A program made the translations under genes and the position numbers. Below are positions 1-12,686 of a stretch of 64,000 bases of DNA, one piece after another. The stretch is from Theocolax elegans (lineage: Eukaryota; Arthropoda; Insecta; Hymenoptera; Cerocephalidae): assembly GCA_026168455.1 (NCBI GenBank), contig CM047426.1, positions 26,347,058 through 26,411,057 on the forward strand, given 5' to 3'. A model generated the notes under the pieces. It had not been told where the DNA came from. It worked only from the letters and a program-made list of their open reading frames with translations, and did no database searches. The first letter of the stretch is position 1; the number at the start of each line of letters is the position of its first letter.

Positions 1-3000
1 TACATACAATATAGAATTTATTGTATGTAAGCAATAAATTCGACTTTGCATCGCATTGCAGGCTGAATTGTCTTGAATAAAAGAATAGTGAAACTAATAA
101 AAAAACATCGACAAATAAGTGATGAGCATTTCTCGCTATAAAAGCCATTTACTCGGATGATTAATGGCGGTTGATGATTAATTAAGAATTTCTTGTAATT
201 ATACCCACACGATAAAATTTCCAACAATATTATAAACTCTAAAAATTACCTATATCCGTATATCGTATCGAAAATAGAAGTCGATATGTGTATACAGTAA
301 GACAAAGATCCCATGCGTTTCAAATAAAAAGTATACGGTAAAATTGAAAATTTGCGAATAGCGTTTTAATCATCCATTAAAATTAGTATCTTGGGAATGA
401 ATTTGGGTCAACGAGGGAGCGGTGCGGTGAAAGTAAAATCGATAAATTAAGTAAAGCTGATTTAAAATTGGATGCGTTTAAATTTCGTATATATAATCGT
501 GGTAAACATTGGTGACCCGTCACACAGAGCAAATACAAACAAAAATTCATCGTTGTTGTAGGGGTGATTTGATGCGTGTGTAATATGCTTGCGCGTCGAG
601 GTGATACGAAATCGGTTCATTGAATGAATACACGCAAATAGAGAAGGACAAATGGGGCAAATGTTGGATAGGTGGTGAAATAAGAAAAGGAAGCTTTTTA
701 TAACGGGGCTCGTAAAATTTTTATGCGTCTGACCCGACGCGCTTCGTAACTCGCATCTTTTTATGAGGTTGTAACGCGATATTCTCTCACGAGCAAAACC
801 TTCCGAGTGAGCTTTATGCTATTTTTGACCTGAAAAAAAAAACGCACTCGAGAGCCTCGCTCTGAGCGCTAATTAAGCAAATTGTACACGAAAAAAGGGG
901 GTAAAAGTTATGAAGTTGATCTTAGGTGCATACGTATACAAATTCGATGCTGGAATACAGTTTTCTCTGCGAGTCTTTGTCAAGCAAGGTTGTGTGTTTT
1001 TTAAATTTCAGTTACTCGATGGATTTGCTTTAATGGTAAATATAATAGTGTCGAATATATAGTGCAAAGAACTAAAACAATTCGTATCCAACGCTTCTAA
1101 TTCACACGAACTTCTTTCAGTACTTCACTGATTTGAAACGCTTAATTATTACATTGGGTCTGTTTATAGGTTTTAAAAAGCTTTTAATTACCAAAGTTAC
1201 TAATAAGATTACATGTAAAATTATTATCGATATAGTTAATTTAACTTTCTAATAGAATGCTTTTAATGAAACTTTATTCACTCAGTTTTAAACTAGAAGT
1301 CTTTAAATAAAGTGGCTTTCTAATCGACGACTCGTGTATTTTTTTTTTATCTCATTTACATAGTAAAATCAAGATATAAGGTATTTACAAAATTAACGAT
1401 ACTTTAATCTTAATATTTAGTAAAACAATCGATGTATTATATTATATTCTACAAAAATGTTTTTCTGTCGCTTATAAAATAAACGGCTTTTCACGTTTAT
1501 TGATTTTTCTTTGTAGCGAATTTTGACGAAAAAAAATAATATTTCATAAAATACATCACACGTTTTATAAAGACTAAGTGAAATAATAAATTAAAAAATT
1601 CTTTTCCTAAATACAATGATTTTATTCTTAATTTTAAGGTTAAAAACAATTGACATTAAAGAACGATCGGAAATCTAATGTATTAAGGGTGTATATATAT
1701 ATATATATCGATAGAGACCTCCAACGTAGAAAATAATAAAAGCGGAAAAAAAAGAGAATATTGAATGGAGCCCGTAGGTGCAAACTGCGTTCTAAATAGT
1801 TAACGATTTTACGAGTGCCCTCGTAGAAAATGAGAAAATCCCGAGGAAAACCGAGAATCCAGGAACGTAAATAACGTAAACCCTCGAAATTCGCGGTCCA
1901 CGTAATGAATGCTCCAGAATTCTCGGAACCCTCGATACCTCACGCACGAATACCCTTCCGCGGGGTTCGTGATTTTTCGTGACCGGGTCGGAGAATTTAG
2001 GGCGAGCGCGGTGAATGGAGGCTTATAGGGCAGGTCCGCGTCCTCTCCTTCACTCCCGTTATCTGGAGCAGTCGCATTCGCTCTGTATCCGCCGTGTAGC
2101 GCTCGTAGTACTGTCGTATTGATCTTCCGTGGCGGCTGCCGGGTTGCTGCCGCTACGTTACAATGGGGTGAAATACTCGTGGACGACGAGAGGAGGGAGG
2201 AGGGAGGAGAGAGGAGTGAGAGAGAGAGAGAGAGATGAAATTCTCGACCGGGAGAGGAAAACAAGGATGGCGAGGATGGAAATAGAGGATGTAGATCCTC
2301 GTGATAGCTGCGTGTGCAGAGAGGGAGCTTAGGAGCTTTGTCTTTTCGATGCTCTTTCCTTTTCACTTTAGGTTTTCCGTTTGTTCTAGCTTTTGCTAAG
2401 CTGATGGATATTTTCTCTTTTTCAAATTTGTCTTGTTGGTTTTGCGGAAAATGTTTACGTTGACGGAGTTTTCGGTAATACGCCCTTTAAAATTAATGTC
2501 GCGTACTGTACACTAAATTATATATGTGAAACTAAAAATGATCGTTTATATCAAGATATTATATTCTATACTTTATTTTTGACTATCTTAATCGTCTAAG
2601 AAATTCATTTTTGTTAAGTAAACGTATATATAAATTAACGCAGTATTGTATAATTAAAATAGCCTCGAAATACGTATCATATCGGTTTCGTTAAATTAAT
2701 ACATGTGTTATAAATATAATTTCTTGTACAAATAAAAGTTTAAAATTAATATAATGCTGCTGTGGTTGAATTCAAGTATCCCTCGTATCTTTTTATAACA
2801 CTCAACACTTTCATGAAATTCATAGGATACAAGATTAATCAACCTGACAAAACTTTCAAATTTATTACGATTTCTAAATAAACAAACTAGATACAGTTAT
2901 ACATAGAATCTATGTATATAGTACATGTCACAGTAATTTAAAGTGCAAAAATAGTTAGACCAATTTAAAATATAACATTTAGTAATTCATACATGTTATA

Positions 3001-6000
3001 TAAATACGTATCTGTTTATATATATATATATATATATATGCAACTTTAAGCCAATAATAAAAATCGATCAATAAATCAATCACATGAAAAAGCAATAATT
3101 CTGATGTGTATATATATATATATATGAGAAAAGGTTAGTCTAATATTTACTCAACTCTTGTTCTCGCATCGGCTTGCCCATTTATTTTTCTGCCATTTAT
3201 ATCGCAAACTCTTGTTCCTTTTACTCCGATTTATGCCAGTTTTACGCCGTTCTCTCGTCTATTGCCGTCTATTATCCGTCCGTCCTCGTCTTGTTATAGG
3301 CGTTGAATCGCTCGCTCAAAGTGCCAAACCGCACCGCTGGACGCGCGCCCCGCTAATCCTTTCTGCAATCAAATTTTCACATACCCGCTGCCGACAGATT
3401 GACGTAGCTTTGTGCCCCCAAAAATTCTTTTACGATCGCGTGCCATCGGATAGTGTGTATGTGTTATATCCCAACCTTTTTTTTTTGTTTCATTAAATTA
3501 GTTGGTGTATACAACTGTTATATATTTTCGTAATGTTCCACTGTAAATTACAGCGATTATTGGTAAATATACTCGTGTAACTTTAATAAGAAGAGATAAT
3601 ATCGATAATAAGATAATATAAAATCAAAAGATTGTTGTGTCATCTGCAATCGCGTCATTAAAAATTTTGCATCGATTCCAGTTTGTAAAATATTAAATAA
3701 TGCTTATAATATCAAGCAATGCACATAATCATAAAGATGATCTTTCCAGAAAAGTATATGTCTATACATAACTAGGAATTGATATTTACGTCGAGAACCT
3801 TATACCATACTAATTAGGAAATCTTCAGGAAGCTTTAATAAGAATAAAAGAGTGAGAATATTATAAATCGCCAATACATCGAGTGATGCACACGCTGAAA
3901 TAAACTGAATCACCGTATATAGGGTGGCAAGAGACTCAGCTTAAAAGTCAAAAGCGACAGATCGTGAAAGTCGAAAGTCCGCGTTCGTAATACTTGATTT
4001 TATAAGCCTGTCTCGCCACCGCAGACGCGTAACGAGCTAATTAGAGGCAAAAGAAGAGACGAATACATTTTACTCTATACTCAGATAACCGACGTATATA
4101 TACAAATAATTGCATTCGGTACTTTTTTTTTTATTATCAGCGTTTGGGTTATCGTTCACGAGACGCTTGAATGAATAACATTCGGAATATTGATGTATTC
4201 TTGACATTTATTATAGAAAAAATTATCAGGAAAAATACTGTTTTTTAGTTTGTAAGCTTCGTAAAAGAAATAAAGAAAAAAAACGGAGGATAATGGAATA
4301 TCTTGCGTGTGAAACGTAAAATTTGAAGAATTTTACACGCTTACATTTTGTGTGACATAGAGTATAAAATTGGGATATAAAGGCTGTGTATGAGAATTTA
4401 AGGTCACGCATACCACGTGGACACGCGTATTGTAGTTCTATTAATTGCTTAGTGTTATACTTATCATTATCAATGTTAATGTCGTTACAAAATTGTGTAT
4501 GGTATTTCTAACTAATTAAAGAATTTTCATGCAAAAGAATAATTTATATGGCTGTGACGCATAAATATGTAAACTAAGAATTTCGTCGATATCAGTAAAC
4601 ATTCTTTTTCCATATTAATGCCACGCTTTTTTATTTATCTTAACAACAGTGTATATTTATTTATCTTAACAACAGTCTTTTCACAATAAACTTAAGATTA
4701 TTTTTTTTTTTGCATAAATGTAAAAATACTAAATTTCTAACGCGCATATACACTTTATGAATTAGTTGTATAGTAAATTTGAAAGACTGTAAATATAGAA
4801 CCACAATTTCATAATCTAAGCGAAACGCTTTATGACTATTACTCAGGAATATACAATTAGTTTTTCATGAAATACTGTCGGTCATCTTGTTGTCGAAAAA
4901 ACCAAAACCGGTTTGTCTTTAGTTTATATTTACTGTACATAATTTTTACATAATAATCATGTATTCTTTATGCATAGTTTATGCTAAGAAATGGAAATGT
5001 AGTAATGAAAAATAGACGCTAAATTAATTAATTGATTGAATTACATTGATTTTTATAATTGCTTAATTTTAAAAAAAGGTGTGTAGACTATTTTAATTTT
5101 TGTAAGTTTCAACAGGCTTTTTACAGATAGAATCGAATATGAGGATTAATTTAATGAATCAAAAGTTCACTTTTGTAAGGGATTATTAAACATTGACCAA
5201 ATGTTCCTGATGCGTGAATGATATTTTTCAAAACTAAATTAACAACTGAAAGTTATTATATATAATTATTTATTGTAATCGTACTCAATGCACTGCACGA
5301 AAAAGTAATTTAATAGATAATAGACTTATGCCATTTGTATACTGATTCTGGTACTAATAAATACTAGTAGTCTTATAACATTTTTAATAACGTTTGGATT
5401 GTCAAACATTTATTGATATGTTTCAAATTTAAAATAAAATTTTGTTTTGCTGTTTTTTACTAACCGTGGAAACCAAATGTTATTATTTTTCTGAACAAGA
5501 ATTTCATAGATTTCAAAAAAATTTTCGTGCACAACATTGTGTTTATTACTCGTAGAAAAGGAATGATAAGTTTTTGTGGTCAGAAGATTCTATTTATAGC
5601 ACTATGTTTACGAAATTATAAGAAATGAAATAAACTGTAAAAATTAGTATGATACTTATATAAAGAAATATAAACATTCTATTTAATTTCATTTGAAAAA
5701 ATTTAAATTTTCTCATTGTTTAAGAATTATTAATATGTATTTACATATTTAAATTATATATACATTATATACAGATACATGAATTTTTTATGTATATACT
5801 CTATACGCATTAACAATATACTTGACTAGTATGCAAAAATATTATACATAAATCGATTAAATACTTATCAAATTAGTAAATATTATATTAGAAAAATTAC
5901 AATTGCTAAATTCATTTATAAGATATTCAAAAATTTTAGTTGATCAGATTATTCTGACGATTAAAGCGTATAAAACATATATTTTGAAATTCTTTAACAT

Positions 6001-8719
6001 GCAACACCTGTTTGGTTAAGGTCATATTACGGTCAAGGAAAACCGATTTTTTACTTGCAATAGTACCCGGACAATCTAATACAAATTTAAGGTAGAAATA
6101 AATCTTTATTGTTTACATATTTACTCGTCATTCTGCCCTTCGTAAATCGGTTTTATCATCGATTTTGGATATCTAAAATACAATATCTAAACATCACTTT
6201 TTTTTCAAAATTTTTATAGTTCTATATATTCAGTGATTATTCAAAATTGATTGTTTTTACATCGACAATTTTCGTAGCGATACTTTGAATAAAAAAAAAA
6301 AAACAACACCACAACATTAACGTTGTAGACTAATATAACAGGTTAAATTACGTAATAGTATAAAAATTTCGTTATAGTTATTTCGTCTGTCAGTTGTCAA
6401 ACATCGGCTATACGAGAGAGCTTGCAACCACACCCCGTAAACGTACGAGGGTGGTATATAGCCCCCCCCCCTCCCACACTCTCTATATACATATATATAC
6501 GCGCGAGAATCTCACCCTCGTCGCTCGTGGAAAATTAGGTCATCGCGATCGCGCATGGCATTCGGTCTAACCTGCCGCGACGGCCTTGCCTCGGCAATGT
6601 CGGGAGTGCTCGCACTCTCTGTATACGCGGAGCGGTAACAGCACCACCACCAGTGTCAGTCCTGTGCGTCCGAGTACGTCGCGTCGTCGCTACCTCGAAC
6701 CACTCCATTGATTTCATTGGTCAAAGGACGACGCGTTATCCTCCGTCTATTCTATACCAATGGGTACAACGTGGGCTTACTTGTCGTTATATGTGAAAAT
6801 CACGTGATCCTCATTCATTTACCGATATACTGCCATGCTTATATTTTGACGGCGCGCGCCCGTGTGTGTGTGTGTACGTGCACAGTCCAATGAGCGAGAC
6901 AGTCAGATGGAGGTTAACTCAAAATAATGCTAAACTTTAAGAATCGAGCTTTTTTTTATAAGACGAAATTCAATGTGCCGTTGAAAGGAAATAATTATTT
7001 TTATAATACGAGATCCAGGATTAATTGAGTAAGTGTAGACAATTATAAATTTTGTTAAATTCTTTTTATTTTGTTTGGAAATGCATTAATTCAAATATAG
7101 TATATAAGAAAGAAACAGATTAATGTGAAAATAAATAAATATTTACCGTAATTACCATTTTACTATAATAACTAAACCATAATTAATTAATTATATCTTA
7201 TCTTTGTAATTATATCAACTATTTATACATTTCGATAAAATACATTCTTCAAAATTACTATGCACTTTATTTTAAAACTGCAATATTGTAATTGACTGCT
7301 TTTAATCGCGGTATAATTTATTTAATTCTGTGAAAACTATATACAATGCGTTACGATGCAATCAATGTCGAATACACGCATTCGCGAAACGCGTCGAATT
7401 AAAAAAAGGAATAAAGGAAAACACTAAAAAAGAAAAAAAAAACTTTAAATTTAATCTATTTACATAACAACGGTCGAAAAACCTTCTCTTTAAATTGCAA
7501 ATAAAATCGACGAGATCGGAGCACGATAAGCGCGCGCGGACAAAATTGATTCCACCGAGAATTGATTTCAAAGTTTGTCGTCTGCGCTCGAGGGCAACTA
7601 TACATACAGCCCGTCGAAACACACGATCGACGACGGAGCCAGAAAGAAATGATAAACCACAGATGTGGGCTCTCTCACGATATAAGGAAATGCTCGCCGG
7701 AAACTGAAAAGCGGTATATAGTTTATATATATATATATATATATATACATCGGAGTTAACTTCGAAAGAAATAGAAAACACCCACGTGGAATCAAAGCGA
7801 CTCCCCCAGGAGATGTCGAGGAACGGTAAAAATTTTTCAAGAAGTCGGCCGAGATTTTTCGCGATACGGGAAATTGCGATCCTTCGGCCAGGCAATAGAT
7901 CTCGCCGAGACTTGGCTCCGAGGCTCGAAGGCCACGTGTATTTTTAACTTCGAACAGCTTCCACGCGACGGATTTTGTATGTGTGTGTGTGTGTGCCGTA
8001 CGTCTGCGAGGGCGCTGTTAGGATCAATACACCTTGTTTTCTCGGTCTTTGTTATATCGGACTCGCTAAGACAAGGCGAACAACATTTTTCTCTAATGTA
8101 ACCTTAAAATCTCATTTTTTTTCTTAGGCTTCAATTCGTTACTCGGAGGTAGTCGATGAATATACTCATTAATAATTTTTCGCTCATTATGTCAAATCTA
8201 GCATTATATAAGTTCATTATTAATACATTAAAAAACTGATATATTCGAGCATTGTACTTTCAATTAAAACGTAATATCAATTAATCTTATACTATGTTGC
8301 TTAGTCACTGCTGCATCAGTAACTAATACTGAAAAATACAAAATTAATTTACTTTCCTGTACTTATTTAGTATTGTACTGAACTACGAATTTTATGGAAT
8401 GAAAATTTGAAAAGTTCCATCAATTAGTTTTTAGTCGGTTAGTTATAATTTCTACACAAAGTTTTTTCTAATGAAATTTTATAAACCGAAATTCATAATT
8501 AGTCTACTCAAATAAAACTGTAATTAAATAATTCAATAATTATTTAATTCAATCAACTTCCAACATTCCAAATTTCGCTACACACTATCAAATTAGTTAT
8601 TTAATTGTATTATACAAAAATATATATGTACATGCTTGTGTTCGTAATTACTCATGAATAAAATTAAAATAAATAAAGAATTCGTCTCTGAAATAATTTT
8701 AATTTTTGTTAGTAAATGT

Positions 8720-8860
8720 CCCTAGTAGAATTTTGAGCATAATTGAAACGGTTTTTAAGCCAGAAAATGACGAATTAGCATAAAATGCTCAAAATATGAT
8801 CCTAATATGATCAAATTACAAATTTTGTCTAACCTTAAAATGCTCAATTTCTACTAGGGG
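8720..8860. mobile_element. Short MITE-like element with ~21-bp terminal inverted repeats
   Basis: The left end (8720-8740) reads CCCTAGTAGAATTTTGAGCAT. The right end (8840-8860) is its near-perfect reverse complement, ATGCTCAA...CTACTAGGGG. The ~100-bp interior is AT-rich, has no open frame, and repeats the TGCTCAA motif internally. Size and structure fit a miniature inverted-repeat transposable element. I could not define a target-site duplication or assign a superfamily. Confidence 0.55.
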
Positions 8861-11446
8861 TGTTGCTTAATTCAATTTGTTACGAAACGACGAATGCGAG
8901 CTTAGCGTAGAAGCATCAACATATGTATAGTACATAGTATGATGTATGTGACCTACATTACTAATATTAAAATTATACCCACACACAGACACATACACAT
9001 ACACAGGCTCTTTCGTGAATTAAAACGCGTTCGTAAAAAAAATAAATATTCAGTTTATACAAGTAAATAAAATAAAAACAAGTGCCTTTATTACATTTAA
9101 ATTTGTTCGATAAATTTAATACAATTCATTGTAACGTATATTTTAAGTTATTTCAAAGTAATTAAAAATGAATAAATTTGGTTATTTTTTAAGATAAACT
9201 CAATGTGCTTAACGTACGTATTAAACAATAAAATTATTACGTATCAGTAATTTAAAAGACGCAAACTAAAAATATGCGAAATATTACAAACGGTAAATTT
9301 TTAAATTCATCGTACGTGTACCGCATCATACCCAATTCTGATTACACCTATAAATTATGAAAGTAAATAATAAATTTAATATTTCTTAAGAACATATGAA
9401 TTTTTACTTGGCATATTACTTTATAAGACAATCCAAATGTTTTAATATTCAAAATTATTTATAGTTATTATATTTGTATTAAAAAGATCAATAATTCGAT
9501 TACGGAAATAAAAATGATGCATTAGGTACAAAGAATGCAAAAATAATTTTTAGAATGACATATATAACATTTGTAATTATTGTCATATCAATGAGGGAGT
9601 TACAAAAATGCTAAATGAGGTACTTATACAATATGAAAGATAAATTAATTATAAAAGACGAAAGAATCTCTCGAAAGACATGCATTTTGAAAAACTAAAA
9701 AGAAAGTCAAGCAAATTGTATACTTTAACCTAGTAGTAAAAATGCAATTGCCCCAAAATCCATATATCTACACATTTATTTAAAACACTCGGTCTTGAAG
9801 AAGCTGTGAAAAATTATTGATTTTTTGTTTGCATTCTTCTGGAAGAAGGCACTTCCTAAAGTTTCTTACCTTAAGGTCAGGAAAAACAGATGTGTGGGAG
9901 TTTTTAACTTGTTATTAGGTTTCACAAGTTGCAGAATACGGCAATTGAACACTTTTTTCCGTCACTTGAAAAGTTTCACTTTGAGAAGAACAGAAAAATA
10001 CGTCGTGGAAATCGAAAGACGGAAAATTGTTATGCCGAGACATTCTCTGAAGAATTCTGAATCAATGGATGTCACTTTTCCGAGTTTCTTATCTTACTTT
10101 TTAAGATTAAGTATTATAAAGTCCTTTTTTAAAGTATATAATTTTCATGGAAATGAATTTAGGTATAGTCACATTTTTCACGAATTGTTTTGCTCCTTTA
10201 TTGCTTACACAGCTTCATTATTTTTTTAAATAATTCATAGTACTTTAATTATTGAATTTATTGTAAACTATATATTAGAATTAAATTATTAACGAACAAT
10301 AGATATGGTAGAAAATGATATATTCATTTAATTTAAAACTTGATTCAATACAACATGAATACATAAGATGAAGTAAAAATAAATGTATCGCGTTAGAACG
10401 AATGTAATGTTTAGTCTCCATTTACGAAATCAAAGGAAAAAATAAAAAAAGGAATAAAAGAAAGGACCGGAGCCACTATGTTGAGTAAATTAATTTCCAA
10501 TATGCGTGATCTCACTCTCATTGCGACACAACGATGCGAGGAAGCAATTTCACTTTGGTTAGGGTGCGAAATTATGCGCAAAGGTCGTGTACGATCGTGT
10601 CGTCTGCTTTCGAATGACACGTTTCGCTCGGTTACTCGAATCGACGGCCGAGAAAGACAATTTATGAGGTGCTCCCCGTTCCATGTCGATGGTAGCCCCT
10701 CCTCGTTATTCTCTTACCATCGATCGCAAACCTCTCTCTTTTATACTTATTCTAACTTCTCTTAGATTTCATATTCGTAGTAGTGTTTTTTTACACTCTC
10801 TCCGTCTATTTGCATCACACACGCAATATTAGTTTAACCACTTTAATTCCAAGTCTTTTGTCTTTTTTTATACATTACCTTTAAAGCTTTTATTGCACTT
10901 TCTCTTAATCTAGCGCAGTTTGTGGTTTAACAGCATCTACTAATATTTCCAACGAATTGTCACACTTTATCGTGTTATGGTATATGAAAACAAACTTTCG
11001 TTACTTTACCAAACGAGTTGATCAATTAGTGTTTGACATAATAATCTTTATAATAATTATCATTTTATTTAATGCTTATAGATAAATCTATCTTTTATTA
11101 TATTTTGATTAATCTTTATATTAATTGGTCTGCGTACTTATTTCATAATCGGTTTTCAATATTTTTCTGTTCCCGTGATAAGAAAACGAATTCTTTTATT
11201 CGGTGTATTTTCTCAAAGTCTTCTTTTTCAAGACAACTCCTTTCTTCCGCGGGTTTCGGTTCATGTCCTCTGATGAATCTCATTGAGCATGGAGACTTAA
11301 ACAACCATGACACATACACACACACATATATATATATAACGAAAACAAAGCTCTGGTGAAAGGATCAGTGTGAAAAAATACACACATACAACACCAGTTA
11401 CCACTGGAATGTCGCTTGGGAACCAAAAAAAAAAAAAACAAGCCGA

Positions 11447-11780
11447 TTGCGAAAAAAAAGAATAAAGATGGCTTTCTTGGGTGACGCCCAGGAATCTCTT
11501 CTCGCGGAGCGACTTTCGACTTCCGCAATTGCCGAGAAATTGTTTCCACGCGGTCGAAGTAGAATTATTAAAGACCAAGGGTTGGTGGAACGCGGAACGT
11601 TGGAGGTCGTAGAGGGGAGGGTCATGTTGCAGATTACGGCACTTTCAGCACTCAAGGCTCGAGTGACATTAGATGGAATTGGTGTTAATCTTCTGCAGGA
11701 ATTCACTTTGAGTCCCGTGGAATTTGTCGAGAGTACGCGACCTTTTTCCCTGGTGGAAGGTGTTCAGGGTTTTTGCACTA
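11447..11780. other. Unidentified GC-richer island open on both strands
   Basis: Within otherwise AT-rich DNA, this ~330-bp block carries a long + strand frame (continuing to 12025; ATG at 11468 starting MAFLGDAQESLLAERL) and an overlapping - strand frame (11398-11706). The + strand protein has a normal mixed composition over its first ~100 residues, then degenerates into AT-derived residues. I do not recognise either product. No clear splice sites or start context single out a strand. It could be a retro-pseudogene or transposon fragment, a conserved exon, or chance openness in a GC-rich island. No function is proposed. Confidence 0.2.
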
Positions 11781-12033
11781 CTTACGCTTATAGTATATTT
11801 ACGCTTTCGATAAACGAGGTGCATTTCCTAACCAGTTATTATTTACTTGGCACTTCTAAGTGCGTACAAATTAAATTTACATTGTATATACGTTGCTTTC
11901 GTCGACGCGCGTTCACTCGTATACTTTTAACATTGACTCTCCGCGAAACTATGAAGTCGGTAGATCAGTCGAAAATACCGCTAATATATGTAAACTTAAT
12001 TTTACGCGCGAAATCGGGAGCGTAACAACAATA

Positions 12034-12686
12034 TACACCGTAAGGTACCCAATTGTTGATCATGAACCAATTTCTGATCAGTGTATTATTTCAATAAAAT
12101 AATAAGATTTACATAAATCTAAACGTTGCTACGCACAATTTGAAGGTTAAACAATCAATAATTGGTTAGTAGACTTAAATAGAAAGTGGTGTATGTACCG
12201 AAAATTTACTGATCAGAAATTGGTACTTCCCGCTTTTTTTTCTTAGATTGTTGCTTACTTTACAAATGGCAGCTATTTTGTTTTTCTGAGATGGCTAAAA
12301 GGAAGTTTAATACTTATACTTTCTGCATACGTCAAAATATATACACTGAGAAAAATGAAATAAGAAAAATTACTATATTTTATAGTAATGGTGGGACATA
12401 CTTCGATTATCGTAATTTTTGCTATATTTTGTAGTAATTTTTGTTATAATTTTTATAAAAATGACTATGTACATAGGAAAAATTGCTATAAAATATAACA
12501 AAAATTACTACAAAATATAGCAAAAATTACGATAGTCGAAGTAGGTCCCACCATTACTATAAAATATAGTAATTTTTCTTATTTCATTTTTCTCAGTGCA
12601 CAATTATTAGCCTTTTTAACATAAAATTATTCTATGAACGTACAGATTTGCCTTAATTGATCAACAATTGGGTATGTGACGGTACG
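12034..12686. repeat. Nested inverted-repeat structure enclosing a MITE
   Basis: TACCCAATTGTTGATCA at 12046-12062 is matched perfectly by its reverse complement at 12658-12674, and similarity extends outward (CCGT near 12038 and ACGG near 12679). Inside it lies a second inverted pair: ACCAATTTCTGATCAGT at 12066-12082 and its exact reverse complement at 12208-12224. The palindromic CACTGAG element at 12344-12598 sits between the inner hairpin and the right outer arm. The simplest reading is an older inverted-repeat transposon invaded by a younger MITE. Confidence 0.6.
12344..12598. mobile_element. Palindromic MITE, CACTGAGAAAA family (copy 1)
   Basis: A 255-bp element that is almost entirely one inverted repeat. 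The left arm begins CACTGAGAAAAATGAAATAA and the right arm is its near-exact reverse complement, ending TTTTTCTCAGTG; over ~110 bp per arm only a few mismatches are seen. Flanks are TA on the left and CA on the right, consistent with a TA target duplication plus one substitution. TA duplication points to the Tc1/mariner superfamily, by inference. High arm identity suggests a young insertion or hairpin-mediated homogenisation. Confidence 0.8.

Noticed and set aside
1809..2366. 185-codon open frame on the - strand
   Set aside because: Ser/Leu/Pro low-complexity reading of a (GA)n-rich block, with no recognisable domain, and partly overlapped by an open + frame. More likely a by-product of base composition.
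9825..10229. 134-codon + strand open frame
   Set aside because: Starts at TTG, is Phe/Arg/Lys-rich and AT-derived, and has no motif, splice context or conserved-looking block.
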